This document shows positions 61,801 through 64,000 of a stretch of DNA of 64,000 nucleotides, piece by piece (position 1 is the stretch's first letter; every line of letters begins with the position of its first letter). The DNA is from a virus: positions 1 to 64,000 of IMG/VR virus record IMGVR_UViG_3300007072_000001; one strand, written 5' to 3'. Under the pieces are notes generated by a model. That model was not told the origin of the DNA and searched no databases. It saw only the letters and a program-made list of their open reading frames with translations. Both the position numbers and the translations under genes were made by a program.

Positions 61801-64000
61801 TTTTCAATTTTTGTGATTTTTACTACTGTACCCCTTCCAACTGTTTTATAAACCTTCCCCAATTCAACATCTTTACCAACAACACCTTTCTCTTCTGACA
61901 TATCAAAAACCTCCTTTATGGATATAATTTTATTCCTATAGTTATTAAAAATCGTTTCGTTGCCGTATTTTCTGTTTATGTCATCCACAAAACCATTTCT
62001 GCTCAAAAATGAAGGATGCCAAATAAAAAAATACTTGTACTTATCATTGGCATCGAATTGGTCCTTAAAGTAAGCTACAAAAGCTTTGGCTTGTTCTCCC
62101 ATACATATTATATACTTCAAATTCCTCATTCTTTTAATTTCATTCAACAAAAACTTGTTTACACATATTTCTGTAACTTTTAAATTTGGCACTTCATTTG
62201 TAGCACATTTAACAACATTTGTTAAATAAAAATCTTTTTCAGTCAATCCAAGTAGCTCTATCATCCAATGAAAAACAACTTCACTTTTAACCTTATCTTC
62301 TTTCTTTTTGTAAAATCCAAAAGGTACTATGTCTTCATTAGGTGTCTCTGGTTTTTGTTGTCCTGGTGTCTGTGCAATGAACAATATTTCCGAATCTATA
62401 TTCCCTATATTACCACCGCGTTTATCTGACAAACAATTTTTATCACACTCAAATATTTTTTGATTCCAATCATTGACCATCTTTTGCATTTTTAACCATC
62501 TTCCTCATACTAATTCCAGCTTCTTTCAATAACATCATTCCAAGTTCATCAGTATATTCCTCTTCATACACTACTTCTTTGATGCCAGCATTAATTATTA
62601 TTTTAGCACAAAAAGAACAAGGACTGTATATAGTATATATTGTAGCTCCTTCTGTTGGTATTCCATGAAAAGCTGCCTGAGCAATTGCGTTTGCTTCAGC
62701 ATGAGCTGCCATACAATATTCAAGCTTAGTCCCACTTTGAACATCCTCTCTCATGCAAACTCCCTTATCCAAACAACTTTTCACTCCCCTTGGAGCACCA
62801 TTGTAGCCAGTAGATACGATATGTTTATTCACAACAAGAACAGCACCAACTTGTCTACGAAGACAAGAGCTACGTTTGGCCACAGTATAAGCTATGTCCA
62901 TATACATCCTATCAGATTCAATTCGTCTTCTTGACATTTAGCAACTCCATTATTGTGTCGTTTAATATCTTAGCCCCTTCTTCCATTGTCTCCACATTAT
63001 AAACTAAACTTCCATCTTCTTTAACAATTGCTTTAATCTTTTTTATAAGGTCTTTTACTGTATTTGTATAAGATGACATATTAACTATGTATTTGTAGTT
63101 CTTTTTCACAAAACCATTAACTCTAAACGTGTCTGATAATATAAGCTTAAGATTACACCATGCCATTTCTCTACAGGCTATTCCGCCGTGTGGCTCTTCG
63201 TTTTTGTCAAACAATTGAACTCCAACATTTGATGTGCAAAGAAGCTCAATGTATTTTTCTCTTACATCTGGATATTTGAATAAATATATTGACTGACCGT
63301 GTTCAAGCACCAACTCTGTGAAATCTGTGTGGTCATTTTCTTTGATAATGCTAATATTTTGTTTCTGAAGTCTTTCAATCAAAATCTGCTTCCCTTTTTC
63401 TTTTGTTGGATTTGTGAAGATAAATTGAAACTCTCTTGTATCAAACTGTCCCGTGGTAATAGCACCCAACATATCATGCCAGTGGTTATAATTTGTAGTT
63501 CCTATTCGTCCTGGAAATACTATTTTCCAAGGCACATTAAACCTCTCTACTGTAAACCTCTTCTTCCATTCATTTATTTCTTTTGCATATGCTCCTTGCT
63601 TTATAACTCGAATCTTTTTCTTAAGAATGTTTATGATTTTACTATTGAATTCATTCGCAGCATATCGAATAAACAAATCCTTGTTGGCCTGAGTGATTTC
63701 AAATGCAACATCTGATGATATTACTCCATCCACCTGACGAATGCGATAATTGATATTCTCAGGTAAACCATGTCCTTGAAAATCATTCTTCTGTATGATT
63801 GGAGTATTTGGTGCAAGAATTCTTATATTTCTGGTTAACGTAGGATTATTATTTATAATAATATCTGGTTTATGTTCTTTGATTATTGCTTCAACCTTTT
63901 GAGCATTAAAATCATATCTCCCAATTTTTGAGTCCAAATACATATCAATTGGAATCATCGTAACATTTGATGGCATTTCCTTATTGAATTCGCTTTTGCT

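Overview
The window is one segment of a large, AT-rich tailed-phage genome (Caudoviricetes). It carries a portal, a terminase large subunit, a prohead protease, a major capsid protein, tail-fibre-like proteins, a lysis-type muramidase, a phage replication/recombination set and three tRNA genes. Every gene I can support is read from the minus strand, so genome order runs from 64000 down to 1. Most genes have a GGAGG-type ribosome binding site, and neighbours often overlap by ATGA or TAATG. The host cannot be named. A stand-alone NrdD-type glycyl-radical domain next to a thioredoxin points to an anaerobe or facultative anaerobe, and several exported proteins with Thr/Pro-rich repeats suggest a host with secreted PT-rich proteins.

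Layout in transcription order. 64000-55100: glycosyltransferase end, dCMP deaminase, uracil-DNA glycosylase fused to a KE-rich protein, dTMP-kinase-like protein, metallopeptidase, DNA methyltransferase, small membrane protein, sigma-like factor, tRNA-Gln and dimeric dUTPase. 55100-44000: replication and repair core with a DnaE polymerase broken in two by a split intein, a RecA-like ATPase, an SSB-like OB-fold protein, an SbcD/SbcC pair, GroES and a possible second sigma-like protein. 44000-37300: small genes, a HAD phosphatase, a RusA resolvase, an internally deleted IS607-type element, tRNA-Pro, thioredoxin, NrdD domain and tRNA-Arg. 37300-29000: TOPRIM primase domain, HTH protein, RecA, sugar-nucleotide epimerase, exported protein, DUF5662 protein, DUF1599 protein (frameshifted), PTP-like phosphatase and many genes under 100 codons. 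29000-1: morphogenesis, with two large virion-associated proteins (one a 2H-GNAT-ART-like polyprotein), coiled-coil proteins, terminase carrying an intein, portal, protease, scaffold-like protein, decoration and capsid proteins, tail-fibre paralogues, muramidase and exported PT-rich proteins.

The most notable features are: (1) the fractured dnaE gene, whose halves are joined at protein level by a split intein with a Vsr-like endonuclease on its N half; (2) an HNH intein inserted at the nuclease active site of the terminase; (3) a short helical motif of the form L-I-x-x-G-K-T-D-x-E-I-V found in six proteins of the structural region; (4) at least five places where an open frame continues in the -1 frame past a premature stop, with DUF1599 the clearest; (5) two degraded TnpB-type elements, one keeping a structured omega-RNA-like end; (6) a recurring intergenic motif, probably a late promoter. 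About a dozen small genes below 60 codons were found by reading the gaps. No gap longer than 300 bases lacks a gene. All family calls come from reading motifs by eye; no database search was run.
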